37,599 nucleotides of DNA from contig JAJOJL010000100.1 in the NCBI GenBank assembly GCA_021208645.1, forward strand, positions 1 to 37,599, written 5' to 3'. Positions 1-7,586 of this stretch are shown in pieces. The translations under genes were made by a program, and so were the position numbers. Numbering within the stretch: the first letter of the stretch is position 1; each line of letters starts with the position of its first letter. This stretch comes from Bacillus sp. (in: firmicutes) (GTDB taxonomy: Bacteria > Bacillota > Bacilli > Bacillales > Salisediminibacteriaceae). A model generated the notes under the pieces. That model was given only the letters and a program-made list of their open reading frames with translations. It made no database searches and had not been told where the DNA came from.

Positions 1-37
1 ATAAAAAACCCACCTTCATACGAATGAAGATGGGGTT
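1..37 (-). terminator. Intrinsic terminator of the left M-box leader
   Basis: Read on the minus strand, this is a 13-bp stem with one bulge and a TCGT loop, followed by a T-run that reaches the window edge. It is the expression platform of the M-box at 106-262, so the controlled gene lies beyond position 1. Confidence 0.85.
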
Positions 38-105
38 ACCCATACAAATTTTTTCATTGTACCACAAATACACAAAAAAGGCATAAAGGTACAATTTAAC
101 TTGAT

Positions 106-262
106 CCTCCATTCGTAGAGCTTTAGCACTGTGCGGCATAGGATAAAATCCAGCTACGTTAAAAACCACCTTATGTCGATGGTTTCTGTTGACCCATTGG
201 CGTCTTTGGACATTTTTGGGCAGCAGCATATCTCCAGCACAGGAGCCTCACCTAACGAGGTA
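106..262 (-). promoter_or_regulatory. M-box (ykoK-type) Mg2+ riboswitch, left copy
   Basis: The minus strand carries the conserved M-box blocks: CGTTAGGTGAGGCTCCT near 258, then GCTGCTGCCCAAAAATGTCC, GCCAATGGGTCAACAG and finally AGTGCTAAAGCTCTACGA. It matches the right copy at 1621-1780, with compensatory changes in helices (CTGTGC/GCACAG here, CTGTAT/ATACAG there), which supports a functional RNA. M-boxes sense Mg2+ and cause premature termination when it is abundant. The target gene, probably another Mg2+ importer, is off the left edge. Confidence 0.93.
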
Positions 263-287
263 CTATTTAATTTATTTCACAATGCAT

Positions 288-317
288 ACTTTATCATCAA
301 TAAAAATTATCTGTCAA
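288..317 (-). promoter_or_regulatory. SigA-type promoter of the left M-box
   Basis: A perfect TTGACA (-35, 317-312) and a TAAAGT (-10, 293-288) are separated by 18 bp on the minus strand, about 25 bases before the riboswitch core. Confidence 0.65.
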
Positions 318-420
318 CTACTTTTTCACATAAAAAATAATATTTTCGGAAAAAACATCAATCCTTCTATCTCTAAAACATTTCTTTAAAAGGTAAACCT
401 AGTAAATTAATAACGTTTAA

Positions 421-1335
421 TCAGTGGCATTGTTTGATATCTTCTTCTATACGATACGGGTTAATATGGACAAACACACGTTTAATATCTGAATGATTTG
501 TAAGTAATGACCTTTTTACTTTTTTTGCAATGAGATGACCTTCCTCCACAGTAATATCAGGGTCAACACTCACTTTAATATCAACGACAATATAATGACC
601 ATGTGTGCGAGCTAACAGTTCATCAACTCGTTTCACTGAATCAATCGTTGTAACCGTCCTAATAAATGGTTTTGTCTTTTCATCCTCTAGAACTTGTTCC
701 AACATGATGAGGCTTGCTTCCTTACCAAGGGAAAAGCCAATTTTAATAACAACTAACGAAACTACCACCCCTGCCAACGGATCGAAATAAAGTAATATGG
801 GATAATTTAGGTGCTGTCCAACCATGGCACCAAGGACACCAATCAAAGCGGCGATAGATGACAACGCATCGGAACGATGATGCCATGCCTCCGCTTGTAA
901 AGCGGAACTATTGATTTTCTTCGCAAGTCTACTTTTATATTGAAATAACAGTTCTTTTACTAGGATGGAGATGACTATAGCCACTAAAGCTATCCCTTTG
1001 GGAGCCATTGTGACTTCGCCAAAGAGTATCTTCACAGACGAAAGTGCGATTTCTACACCTACTACTATGAGCAATATAGCTACAACGATCGTTGCAATAT
1101 TTTCTGCTTTCCCGTGACCGTAGGGATGTTCTTTATCTGGAGGCTTTTGTGCTGTTCGTATTCCTGCTAATACAGCAATGGATCCTGCCACATCAGATGC
1201 GGAATGGGCTGCATCTGCGATCAACGCTCTACTTCCAGCTATCCATCCAACTATTCCTTTCATTATTGCTAAAACTCCGTTAACGATGATACCAACCCAT
1301 GTTGCAAATTCTGCTTGCCGATAACGATTTGCCAT
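421..1335 (-). CDS. Cation diffusion facilitator (CDF) metal exporter
   Basis: A 304-residue CDF-family protein, resembling Bacillus MneP/MneS-type transporters. These are proton-coupled exporters of divalent metals from the cytoplasm. An N-terminal membrane domain of about six helices contains HxxxD sites: HSASD at residues 44-48, and the second in the HHRSDALSS segment near residue 150. A cytoplasmic C-terminal domain (DELLARTHGHYIVVDIKV and onward) follows, as is usual. The ATG has GGAGGT eight bases upstream. HxxxD pairs are common in Zn-transporting members, but the metal cannot be assigned from sequence. It sits alone between two outward-facing Mg2+ riboswitches, so it is near Mg2+ uptake genes without being controlled by their leaders. 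Confidence 0.9.
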   Translation of the reverse strand: MANRYRQAEFATWVGIIVNGVLAIMKGIVGWIAGSRALIADAAHSASDVAGSIAVLAGIRTAQKPPDKEHPYGHGKAENIATIVVAILLIVVGVEIALSSVKILFGEVTMAPKGIALVAIVISILVKELLFQYKSRLAKKINSSALQAEAWHHRSDALSSIAALIGVLGAMVGQHLNYPILLYFDPLAGVVVSLVVIKIGFSLGKEASLIMLEQVLEDEKTKPFIRTVTTIDSVKRVDELLARTHGHYIVVDIKVSVDPDITVEEGHLIAKKVKRSLLTNHSDIKRVFVHINPYRIEEDIKQCH

Positions 1336-1571
1336 CTATCATTACCTCCACATCCCATGCATTAAATAATTTCTGCTCTCTTATCCTAGCAAGCAAATAT
1401 GGAGTGGGTCTACAGCAACGTTTTGGCGGAATAACAATTTCTATAACACTAGTAAACTATGTTTGTTGACCTTAAAAATGTTGCCCCAAGCAAAAAATAA
1501 TCTTTCTTTCACTGGTCATGAATGGAAGGGTTTTCATAAAAAAAACGTCAATGAAATTTAAAAATTAGGTG

Positions 1572-1600
1572 TTGACATATCTTTTTCTTTGCTTTAGTAT
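1572..1600 (+). promoter_or_regulatory. SigA-type promoter of the right M-box and mgtE-like gene
   Basis: TTGACA (1572-1577), a 17-bp spacer and TAGTAT (1595-1600). The predicted start near 1607 places the M-box at the very 5' end of the transcript. Confidence 0.8.
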
Positions 1601-1620
1601 CGAACTTGTGAAAAAAATTA

Positions 1621-1780
1621 AATACCTCGTTAGGTGAGGCTCCTGTATGGAGATATGCTGCTGCCCAAAAATGTCCAAAGACGCCAATGGGTCAACAGGA
1701 ATCATCGAATTAAGGTGATTCTTAACGTAGCTGGACAAATGTCCTATGCCATACAGTGCTAAAGCTCTACGAATGGAGGG
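1621..1780 (+). promoter_or_regulatory. M-box (ykoK-type) Mg2+ riboswitch, right copy
   Basis: All conserved M-box segments are present in order, from CCTCGTTAGGTGAGGCTCCT to GTGCTAAAGCTCTACGAATG. The 3' strand of P1 (CGAATGGAGG, about 1770-1779) is complementary, with one G-U pair, to the 5' arm of the terminator at 1838-1847. Closing P1 with Mg2+ would therefore release the terminator, while low Mg2+ allows antitermination. The downstream gene is an MgtE-type transporter, a usual M-box target. Confidence 0.95.
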
Positions 1781-1833
1781 AAAACTATGTTTTGTACCAT
1801 TGTGTACATACATACTTTGTTTTGCTGTGCACA

Positions 1834-1863
1834 AACACCTTCATTCGTGAAGGTGTTTTTTTT
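1834..1863 (+). terminator. Riboswitch-controlled intrinsic terminator
   Basis: A 10-bp perfect stem (1834-1843 with 1848-1857) with a TTCG loop and eight T's. It lies about 175 bases before the mgtE-like start codon and works with the M-box. Confidence 0.93.
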
Positions 1864-2036
1864 CATCTAGCTTCAAGGGCTTTGTGCTATTGAAGATAGC
1901 AAACTGATATCTAGGGGGTGGTATGACTTGGATAGTAGTCCTGAACCGGAATCATTCGTAGAAGTTATTATTTATAAACAAATCAAAAACAACAGTGACA
2001 TAACTACCAGTTCATGTCACAGAGGAGGATATCATC

Positions 2037-2657
2037 ATGGCAAGATTAGAAAAAGATTTAAACGTTAAAGAATTAGAAGGTTATCAAGCCAAGGAAGCAT
2101 TAAAAAGCGATGTATTAGTGAACGGGTCCGTTCTTCAAATTTGGAAAGTCCGCTTACCGTTCTTAATTATTACCCTTATCGGTGGTATGCTTGCAGGTGC
2201 TGTAGTAGGAGCTTTCGAGGAAGCATTAGAAGCAATCGTTATTTTAGCTATTTTTATTCCAGTTATTATGGACATGGGTGGTAACGCAGGAACGCAATCT
2301 TCCTCCATCTTCACAAGAGCATACGTATTAGGGCAAATCACGTTTGATAAATGGAAAAAGCATTTAGGTAAAGAAGTATTAGTAGGAGCCACAATGGGAG
2401 CAGCACTAGGAGTTGCAGCGTGTATTATTGCATACCTATGGCAAGGTATCTTTGCATTAGGATTAGTCGTTGGTATTTCTTTATTCTTTACGGTAACGAT
2501 CGCAACAACTTTAGGATTCTTAATTCCTTACATCCTTGTAAAACTAGGCTTTGACCAAGCAGCTGGATCTGACCCATTCATTACTACGATCAAAGACGTT
2601 ACTGGTCTATTAATCTATTTTGGCTTAGCATCTGTTTTATTAGCACACATGATGTAA
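2037..2657 (+). CDS. MgtE-like Mg2+ transporter, membrane domain only
   Basis: A 206-residue protein that matches only the transmembrane domain of MgtE Mg2+ channels (full length about 450 residues). It has an amphipathic N-terminus, then about five helices. These include the MDMGGNAGTQ segment (about residues 79-88) and GSDPFITTIKDVTG near the C-terminus, which carries the conserved Asp region of the pore. The N domain and CBS pair, which act as the cytosolic Mg2+ sensor in MgtE, are absent. The ATG is preceded by AGGAGG at 2023-2028, and the upstream sequence is riboswitch leader, so the short form is not a frameshift remnant. It is inferred to import Mg2+ (or a related cation) under M-box control. 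Confidence 0.88.
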   Translation: MARLEKDLNVKELEGYQAKEALKSDVLVNGSVLQIWKVRLPFLIITLIGGMLAGAVVGAFEEALEAIVILAIFIPVIMDMGGNAGTQSSSIFTRAYVLGQITFDKWKKHLGKEVLVGATMGAALGVAACIIAYLWQGIFALGLVVGISLFFTVTIATTLGFLIPYILVKLGFDQAAGSDPFITTIKDVTGLLIYFGLASVLLAHMM

Positions 2658-2704
2658 TCAGAAATCATAAAGCTTAATAATCTACTATAATAGACACAAA
2701 AATG

Positions 2705-2753
2705 AAAGAAGTAGAGTTGGGTAACAGATCATCCCCTTCTCTACTTCTTTTGA
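2705..2753 (+). terminator. Terminator after the mgtE-like gene
   Basis: A 12-bp stem (2705-2716 with 2739-2750) followed by T's. The A-rich 5' arm could also stop minus-strand transcripts from the phosphatase gene. Confidence 0.8.
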
Positions 2754-2787
2754 TATGTCAGTAAACCTTTTATATCATTCAGTAATT

Positions 2788-3219
2788 TTATTTAGATTTA
2801 GGAAACACTCTCATTAGTGCTTCTTTCATCTCTGGCTTAACATTAATCTTTGGACGAGCAGCCTTAGCCATTTCTTCCCCTTCCTCGATGGACTTAGCTT
2901 TTCCTAACGATAAAAGGGTTCCAACAGCAACTGTGCCAGTACGATTACTTCCTCCTTGGCAGTGAAAGTAGATGTTTTTCCCTTCGTTATATGCCTTTAC
3001 AACATGATTAATGGATTTCGTTATGGATTCATCTTGGTCTGGCGCATCATCCACAATAGGAGAATGGAATCGATTATAGTGATAAAAATCTTCCGGAGCT
3101 TCTGCTCTCAAATCATACACCACGTCCACTTTTTCATTCTCTAACACTTCCTTCACATCAGCTGCTCCACCGATATAAATACGACCCTTCAAAAGCTCAT
3201 GATAATTCTTTGCTGTCAT
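2788..3219 (-). CDS. Dual-specificity/tyrosine protein phosphatase family
   Basis: A 143-residue cysteine phosphatase of the DSP/PTP superfamily. The active-site loop is HCQGGSNRT, with nucleophile Cys87 and phosphate-binding Arg93 (the CX5R signature). A plausible general-acid region is VDDAPD at residues 56-61. The size fits a single catalytic domain with no membrane segment. It lies 72 bases downstream of arsA on the same strand and may be read with arsDA, but it is not the low-molecular-weight PTP fold of ArsC arsenate reductases. Its substrate is unknown; family members can act on phosphoproteins, nucleotides or RNA ends. Confidence 0.8.
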   Translation of the reverse strand: MTAKNYHELLKGRIYIGGAADVKEVLENEKVDVVYDLRAEAPEDFYHYNRFHSPIVDDAPDQDESITKSINHVVKAYNEGKNIYFHCQGGSNRTGTVAVGTLLSLGKAKSIEEGEEMAKAARPKINVKPEMKEALMRVFPKSK

Positions 3220-3291
3220 TTTATATTGCTCCTTATACTAGTCTAATTTAATGCTAACATCACTGAATATATTCCTTTATTTTGTTGTATC

Positions 3292-5028
3292 CTACTTTTC
3301 TTCATGAAGCCACGGGATCAAGGCTGTCTTTTCAGCTAGTTCTGTCTTCACCTTTTTAATCCATTCCTGCTCTGCTATTGCCTTTCCTTTCAGAACCGGG
3401 GCTTTTGTACCTGTTGCGTATAAGCTTTGGTTAATCACCCACCAGCTTGGCGTGATTGCTGCACGCTTTAAATCCTCTTGTAATCTGGCCGCCTCTAATA
3501 CAGGCGTTGCTTCTGCAAGAGTGACGATCAGTACAGCCGTTTCCTGTGGGTTTCGAATCATGGGCAATAGATTTTTCGCACTTTCAGGAACAACACCTGT
3601 GGACCGTTCTATTTCTTTACTATAAGACTGAGAGGCATCTAGTAATAATAACGTGTGTCCTGTTGGTGCCGTATCAATGACAACCACTTCTTCCTCCGTT
3701 TTTGCCACCACTTCTGCAAATGCCTGGAAGACAGCAATCTCTTCGGTACATGGAGATTCTAAATCCTCTTTTAAGTAAGCAAGTCCTTCTTCATCGAGAT
3801 CCTTCTCGGACTCTGCCAGTACCTTTCCTTTGTACTTCTCTACTTCTACCTTCGGATCAATCCTACTAATCGTTAAATTCTCATTTTCTATGGATTGTTG
3901 GAATTGATACTCTAAATGGGCAGCAGGGTCTGTTGTCGTTAAATGAACGGGATGCCCTTTTTCAACAAGCCCTACAGCAACAGTAGAAGCCACCGTAGTT
4001 TTTCCAACCCCACCTTTCCCCATTGTAAAAATAAGTTTCTTCTGACTAACAGAGAGATCATTTATCACATCAGTTAACTGTGGAAGCCTCATCGGTTCCT
4101 GTTCACCACTAAACTCCATTACGTCCCCTTCTTGATAGTCTTTAAATAGATGGCGTAAATTATTTACACCAGTTAACGAAAAGGGAACGTACGGCAGAGA
4201 AAAAGTGGTAACCTCCATTAAGTGAGTAGGTAACTCCTTTAACGCTAGCTGTTGCCTTTCATAAAAGGCCGTTGCCACTTCGTCGTCCTCCTGCTGGCTT
4301 TGAAGGAGACCGTTAATAATGAGCATTTGCTGACTTATGCCCATTTCCTTTAATTCCAACGAAGCACGCTCCGCCTCCTTTAAGGAAGAACCATCAGGCC
4401 TTGCCACAAGAATTAAGGTAGTTTTCCTTTCATCGGAAAGGACAGCAACGGCATTTTCATACAAATCCTTCTTTTCCCCTAACCCAGATAAAGGTCCTAA
4501 GCAAGAAGCCCCGTGGGTACTTTCTTCCAAAAACCCGCTCCACGCTGTGGGAAGTTGCAGAAGGCGCAATGTGTGTCCTGTAGGAGCTGTATCAAAGATG
4601 ATGTAATCATACTCCTGAACGATCTCATGATCAGTTATAAACCCTGTGAATTCATCAAAAGCAGCGATCTCTACCGTACAAGCACCGGATAATTGTTCTT
4701 CCATCGAAGCAATGACTGCTTCTGGAAGCTTATTGCGGTACGGACCTATTACTTTTTCCCGATAGGTCTTTGCTGCGTTTTCTGGGTCAATATTACTGAC
4801 ATATAAGTTGGCCACTGTTGGAATTGCCTTCGGTGTACTCGTTAATTCCATTGCAAAAACATCTTGTAAATTAGAGGCAGGATCTGTGCTAATCAACAAA
4901 ACTTTTTTTCCTCTGTCAGCTAAAGCGACCGCTGCTGCACAGGCCGTCGATGTTTTTCCTACCCCGCCTTTTCCCGTCAAAAAAACAAATTGTGTCTTCA
5001 ACTCATTAGGATTAAAAATTGGATACAT
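3292..5028 (-). CDS. arsA: ArsA, arsenical pump-driving ATPase
   Basis: A 578-residue tandem ATPase. Each half has a deviant P-loop GKGGVGKT (residues 19-26 and 337-344) and a DTAPTGHT signal-transduction motif (from residues 146 and about 450). Cys117, Cys176 and Cys427 correspond to the three cysteines that bind As(III)/Sb(III) in ArsA of plasmid R773, so allosteric metalloid activation should be intact. ArsA normally powers the ArsB permease at the membrane and receives metalloid from ArsD. The start ATG has only a weak AAAGGAAAG about 13 bases upstream, and the gene follows arsD by 22 bases, so translational coupling is likely. No arsB or acr3 is in the window. Confidence 0.95.
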   Translation of the reverse strand: MYPIFNPNELKTQFVFLTGKGGVGKTSTACAAAVALADRGKKVLLISTDPASNLQDVFAMELTSTPKAIPTVANLYVSNIDPENAAKTYREKVIGPYRNKLPEAVIASMEEQLSGACTVEIAAFDEFTGFITDHEIVQEYDYIIFDTAPTGHTLRLLQLPTAWSGFLEESTHGASCLGPLSGLGEKKDLYENAVAVLSDERKTTLILVARPDGSSLKEAERASLELKEMGISQQMLIINGLLQSQQEDDEVATAFYERQQLALKELPTHLMEVTTFSLPYVPFSLTGVNNLRHLFKDYQEGDVMEFSGEQEPMRLPQLTDVINDLSVSQKKLIFTMGKGGVGKTTVASTVAVGLVEKGHPVHLTTTDPAAHLEYQFQQSIENENLTISRIDPKVEVEKYKGKVLAESEKDLDEEGLAYLKEDLESPCTEEIAVFQAFAEVVAKTEEEVVVIDTAPTGHTLLLLDASQSYSKEIERSTGVVPESAKNLLPMIRNPQETAVLIVTLAEATPVLEAARLQEDLKRAAITPSWWVINQSLYATGTKAPVLKGKAIAEQEWIKKVKTELAEKTALIPWLHEEK

Positions 5029-5050
5029 GGGAACACCATCTTTCCTTTTT

Positions 5051-5413
5051 TTACGATTGTTTTACATTAATGGATAATTTCGCTTTTGGCTTCTTCGATA
5101 ATTCTTCCAACTTTACTTCAAACCATGCTGCAAATTCTTCATTGGTCGGATAGGCCCCTACTTTTTCCACTTTACCATCCACCATTACCACCGGTAGAGC
5201 ATCAGGGCCCTTTTCCGTTAATAGCCGTTGAATCTCCTGATTATCTGCAAATCTATCTGGATCATTTGTTAGTTGATAGCGAGTAATGGGAAATCCTTTT
5301 TTCTCTAAAACAAAAATAGCAGCTGCCACTCTTGTTAATTCAGGATCCACACTTGGACCACACACACCTGTAGAACAACACATTGCTGGGTCAAAAATTT
5401 CTACCTTTTTCAT
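5051..5413 (-). CDS. arsD: ArsD, arsenic metallochaperone
   Basis: A 120-residue ArsD, the same length as the R773 protein. It has a thioredoxin-like fold and the metalloid site CCSTGVC (Cys12, Cys13 and Cys18). ArsD hands As(III)/Sb(III) to ArsA and can act as a weak repressor. I chose the ATG at 5413, which begins MKKVEIF, because GGAGGT lies seven bases upstream; a longer frame from a TTG at 5428 would contain that ribosome site. A dispersed repeat ends only about 29 bases upstream of the start, so the transcript probably runs through it or starts in it. No arsR is visible next to it. Confidence 0.95.
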   Translation of the reverse strand: MKKVEIFDPAMCCSTGVCGPSVDPELTRVAAAIFVLEKKGFPITRYQLTNDPDRFADNQEIQRLLTEKGPDALPVVMVDGKVEKVGAYPTNEEFAAWFEVKLEELSKKPKAKLSINVKQS

Positions 5414-5441
5414 GTAGATAACCTCCAATATTTTATTAAAT

Positions 5442-5614
5442 GGCTCTGTTAGTGGGTAATGTTGATTTTTAAACTAGTTGATTTTCGCGTAAGATACGAG
5501 ACTCCTACGGGAAAAGCAACAGCTGAAGACCCCGCAGGAACGAGGAGGCTGAAGCGTTGCCCGTGGAAAGCGAGTATCTGAAGCGAAAAATCAACATTCA
5601 GTACTAAAAGAGCT
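5442..5614 (+). repeat. Dispersed structured repeat, copy 1
   Basis: A GC-richer element of about 173 bp with imperfect terminal inverted repeats (GGCTCTGTTAGT left, ACTAAAAGAGCT right) and inner TTGATTTT/AAAATCAA arms. The core contains GACTCCTacGGG, GCTGAAGACCCCGCAGG, GAGGAGGCTGAAGCGTTGCCCG and GGAAAGCGAG. It is the most diverged of three copies in the window (others at 7133-7365 and 17774-17946). It is non-coding and MITE-like, and lies immediately upstream of arsD. Confidence 0.88.
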
Positions 5615-5669
5615 TTTTTAATTAACTTGTTCCACCCTACCCCATAACCATTTACAAAATTCCGTCAAT

Positions 5670-5683
5670 TGCAAGCGCTACCA
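5670..5683 (+). promoter_or_regulatory. Possible cre (CcpA) site upstream of the OFA transporter
   Basis: TGCAAGCGCTACCA matches 13 of 14 positions of the Bacillus cre consensus TGWAARCGYTWNCW. It lies about 120 bases upstream of the transporter start and before a candidate TACAAT -10 at 5741. This is suggestive only; the arsD side is separated from it by the repeat. Confidence 0.4.
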
Positions 5684-5805
5684 GAAATTTTGTTCAATAA
5701 ATCTTCGTTTTTCTATCCTTTTTCTGCTTGTGAAATCATGTACAATACAAGTGAGGACTTAACATCATCTAAACATTAGAAAGTATAAGAAAAGGAGAAT
5801 ACAAC

Positions 5806-7066
5806 ATGAAAACAAAAAAACCGCTGGTTAATTGCCCTCTCCGCTGTTGGGATCCACATATCTATCGGGTCTGTTTATGCCTGGAGTGTTTATACAAAAC
5901 CTATTACTGATCAATTCGGTTGGAGCTTAACAGATGTTCAGCTGACATTTAGTATTGCCATTTTATTTTTAGGATTAGCTGCTGCATTTTTAGGCCATTT
6001 TGTAGAAAAATACGGACCGAGAAAAGCTGGTATTCTTTCTGCTACTTTCTTCGGAATTGGTATTTTCGGTTCAGGATTTGCTATTTATTTTGAAAACATT
6101 TACATGCTTTACCTCTTTTATGGAGTATTCGGGGGAATTGGTTTAGGGGTTGGTTATATTACACCTGTTTCCACCCTAGTAAAGTGGTTCCCAGATAGAA
6201 GAGGCCTTGCAACAGGTCTTGCTATTATGGGGTTTGGATTTGCTTCCATGATCTCCAGCCCAATTATTAACGCCTTAATTAACTCCGTAGGTTTGATGAC
6301 GACGTTTTATATTTTAGGGGCTTCTTATTTTATTATCATTATTAGCTCCGCACAATACTTGGCACCACCTCCGAAAGACTGGGTTCCGAAAGGATTTCAA
6401 CAAACAGCCAATGGCGGACCTAAAATCAAGAAAGACCTTGCTCAGTTAACGGCTAATGAAGCTGTAAAAACAAAGCGTTTCTGGTATTTATGGGTTATGT
6501 TATTCATTAATATTACTTGTGGAATAGCTATCATTTCCGTTGCTTCTCCATTAGCACAAGAGACAGTTGGCTTAAGCGCCGTTGCTGCAGCTACGATGGT
6601 TGGACTTATTGGTGTATTTAATGGCGTGGGACGTATTGCTTGGGCTTCATTTTCTGATTACATTGGTCGAACCAATACGTATATGGCGTTTTTCATCATT
6701 CAAATCATTGCATATTTCAGTTTACCAAGTATCTCTCACGTTCTTTTCTTCCAAATCGTCTTATTCGCTGTAATGACTTGTTATGGAGGAGGATTTGCTT
6801 CCATACCAGCTTACATCGGAGATTTATTTGGTACGAAACAGTTAAGCGCTATTCATGGTTATATGTTAACGGCTTGGGCAGCAGCAGGTCTTGTAGGACC
6901 AATCTTGACTGCTTGGGTAAGGGAAACAACTGGAAGCTATCAAAGCATGCTTTATGTATTTGGAGGGCTATTCATGGTTGCATTATTAGTAACCATGCTT
7001 GTTCGATTAGATATTAAAAAGATCGAAAAAGAACAACAACAGGCCGTTAATAAAATGGCTAGTTAA
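5806..7066 (+). pseudogene. OFA-family MFS transporter, frameshifted at codons 3-5
   Basis: An MFS transporter of about 419 residues in the oxalate/formate antiporter (OFA) group, a family that includes oxalate, formate and lactate carriers of the inner membrane. The ATG at 5806 has AAGGAG eight bases upstream, but its frame leaves the gene at an A7 run (5814-5820). With six A's the frame reads MKTKNRWLIALSAVG and continues through the OFA hallmark GSVYAWSVYTKPI and about twelve helices to 7066. Without the correction the first in-frame ATG is at 6104 and about 100 residues (three helices) are lost. The change is an added A, a sequencing error, or a slippery run. Substrate unknown. Confidence 0.85.
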
Positions 7067-7070
7067 TACC

Positions 7071-7120
7071 AAAACAGCTTCGTCCCATTCTCCCATTGGA
7101 GTTGGTCACGAAGCTGTTTT
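7071..7120 (+). terminator. Terminator after the OFA transporter
   Basis: AAAACAGCTTCGT (7071-7083) pairs with ACGAAGCTGTTTT (7108-7120), and T-rich sequence follows. Confidence 0.85.
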
Positions 7121-7132
7121 TCTTATTTTTTT

Positions 7133-7365
7133 GGCTCTGTTAGTGGATAATGTTGATTTTGGATATACGTTGATTTTGCGAAAGGAGCGAGACTCCTCGA
7201 AAATGCTTACACATTTTCTTCGTGCGTGGGCCATTTCGAGGAAGCATCTCAAAGTCCTGCGGGAAAAGCAACGGCTGAAGACCCCGCAGGGACGAGGAGG
7301 CTGAAGCGTTGCCCGCGGAAAGCGAGCTCCTGTAGCAAAAATCAACAACAAAGACTAACAGAGCT
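7133..7365 (+). repeat. Dispersed structured repeat, copy 2, with a nested insertion
   Basis: Same element as copies 1 and 3, with the best-preserved ends: GGCTCTGTTAGT (7133-7144) against ACTAACAGAGCT (7354-7365), 11 of 12 bases complementary. It is longer (233 bp) because about 61 bp (7198-7258) interrupt the sequence that reads GACTCCTGCGGG in copy 3. The insert has its own hairpin (CCTCGAAAATG with CATTTCGAGG) and ends in TCCT, repeating the bases at the insertion point. Confidence 0.9.
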
Positions 7366-7498
7366 ATTTTTTTAAAGCTTCATTATATAGGACTGTCCAT
7401 ATCAAGGATAGTTATATACTTTACAAGGACGATATCGTTGTCTGGAAGTCGAGACTTTGGTATGCTGGCTTCTTTACTCGCTTTTTCGATTTTATCTG

Positions 7499-7584
7499 CT
7501 AGCCTGGATTATGAACGCCTTCATAACTACCGCTTTCTCAAAATAACACACTAGCCTGGTTTATGGACGCCTTCATAACTACCA
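7499..7584 (+). repeat. Two direct 34-bp repeats with internal hairpins
   Basis: Two copies (7499-7532 and 7551-7584, period 52) of a 34-bp unit with three differences in total. Each contains a 7-bp hairpin with a CGCC loop (TTATGAA/TTCATAA; in the second copy TTATGGA, so one pair becomes G-U). The second copy ends three bases before the cysteine desulfurase stop codon, so the units form the 3' flank of that minus-strand gene. Function unknown; the T-run of a terminator is missing. Confidence 0.75.
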
Positions 7585-7586
7585 GT

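Noticed and set aside
131-389. Small plus-strand ORFs at the left end, and the 89-codon minus ORF at 1565-1834
   Set aside because: They are antisense readings across the two M-box riboswitches and share sequence only because the RNAs are similar.
5728-5746. TTGTGAAATCATGTACAA resembling an Fnr or Rex site before the OFA transporter
   Set aside because: The right half-site is not TCAC or TTCACAA, and the position relative to the -10 is wrong.
7106-7351. An 81-codon minus-strand ORF
   Set aside because: It lies wholly in the dispersed repeat, has no ribosome site, and its Arg/Pro-rich composition reflects the hairpins.
7499-7584. Direct repeats considered as a CRISPR array
   Set aside because: Only two units with an 18-base gap, and no cas genes nearby.
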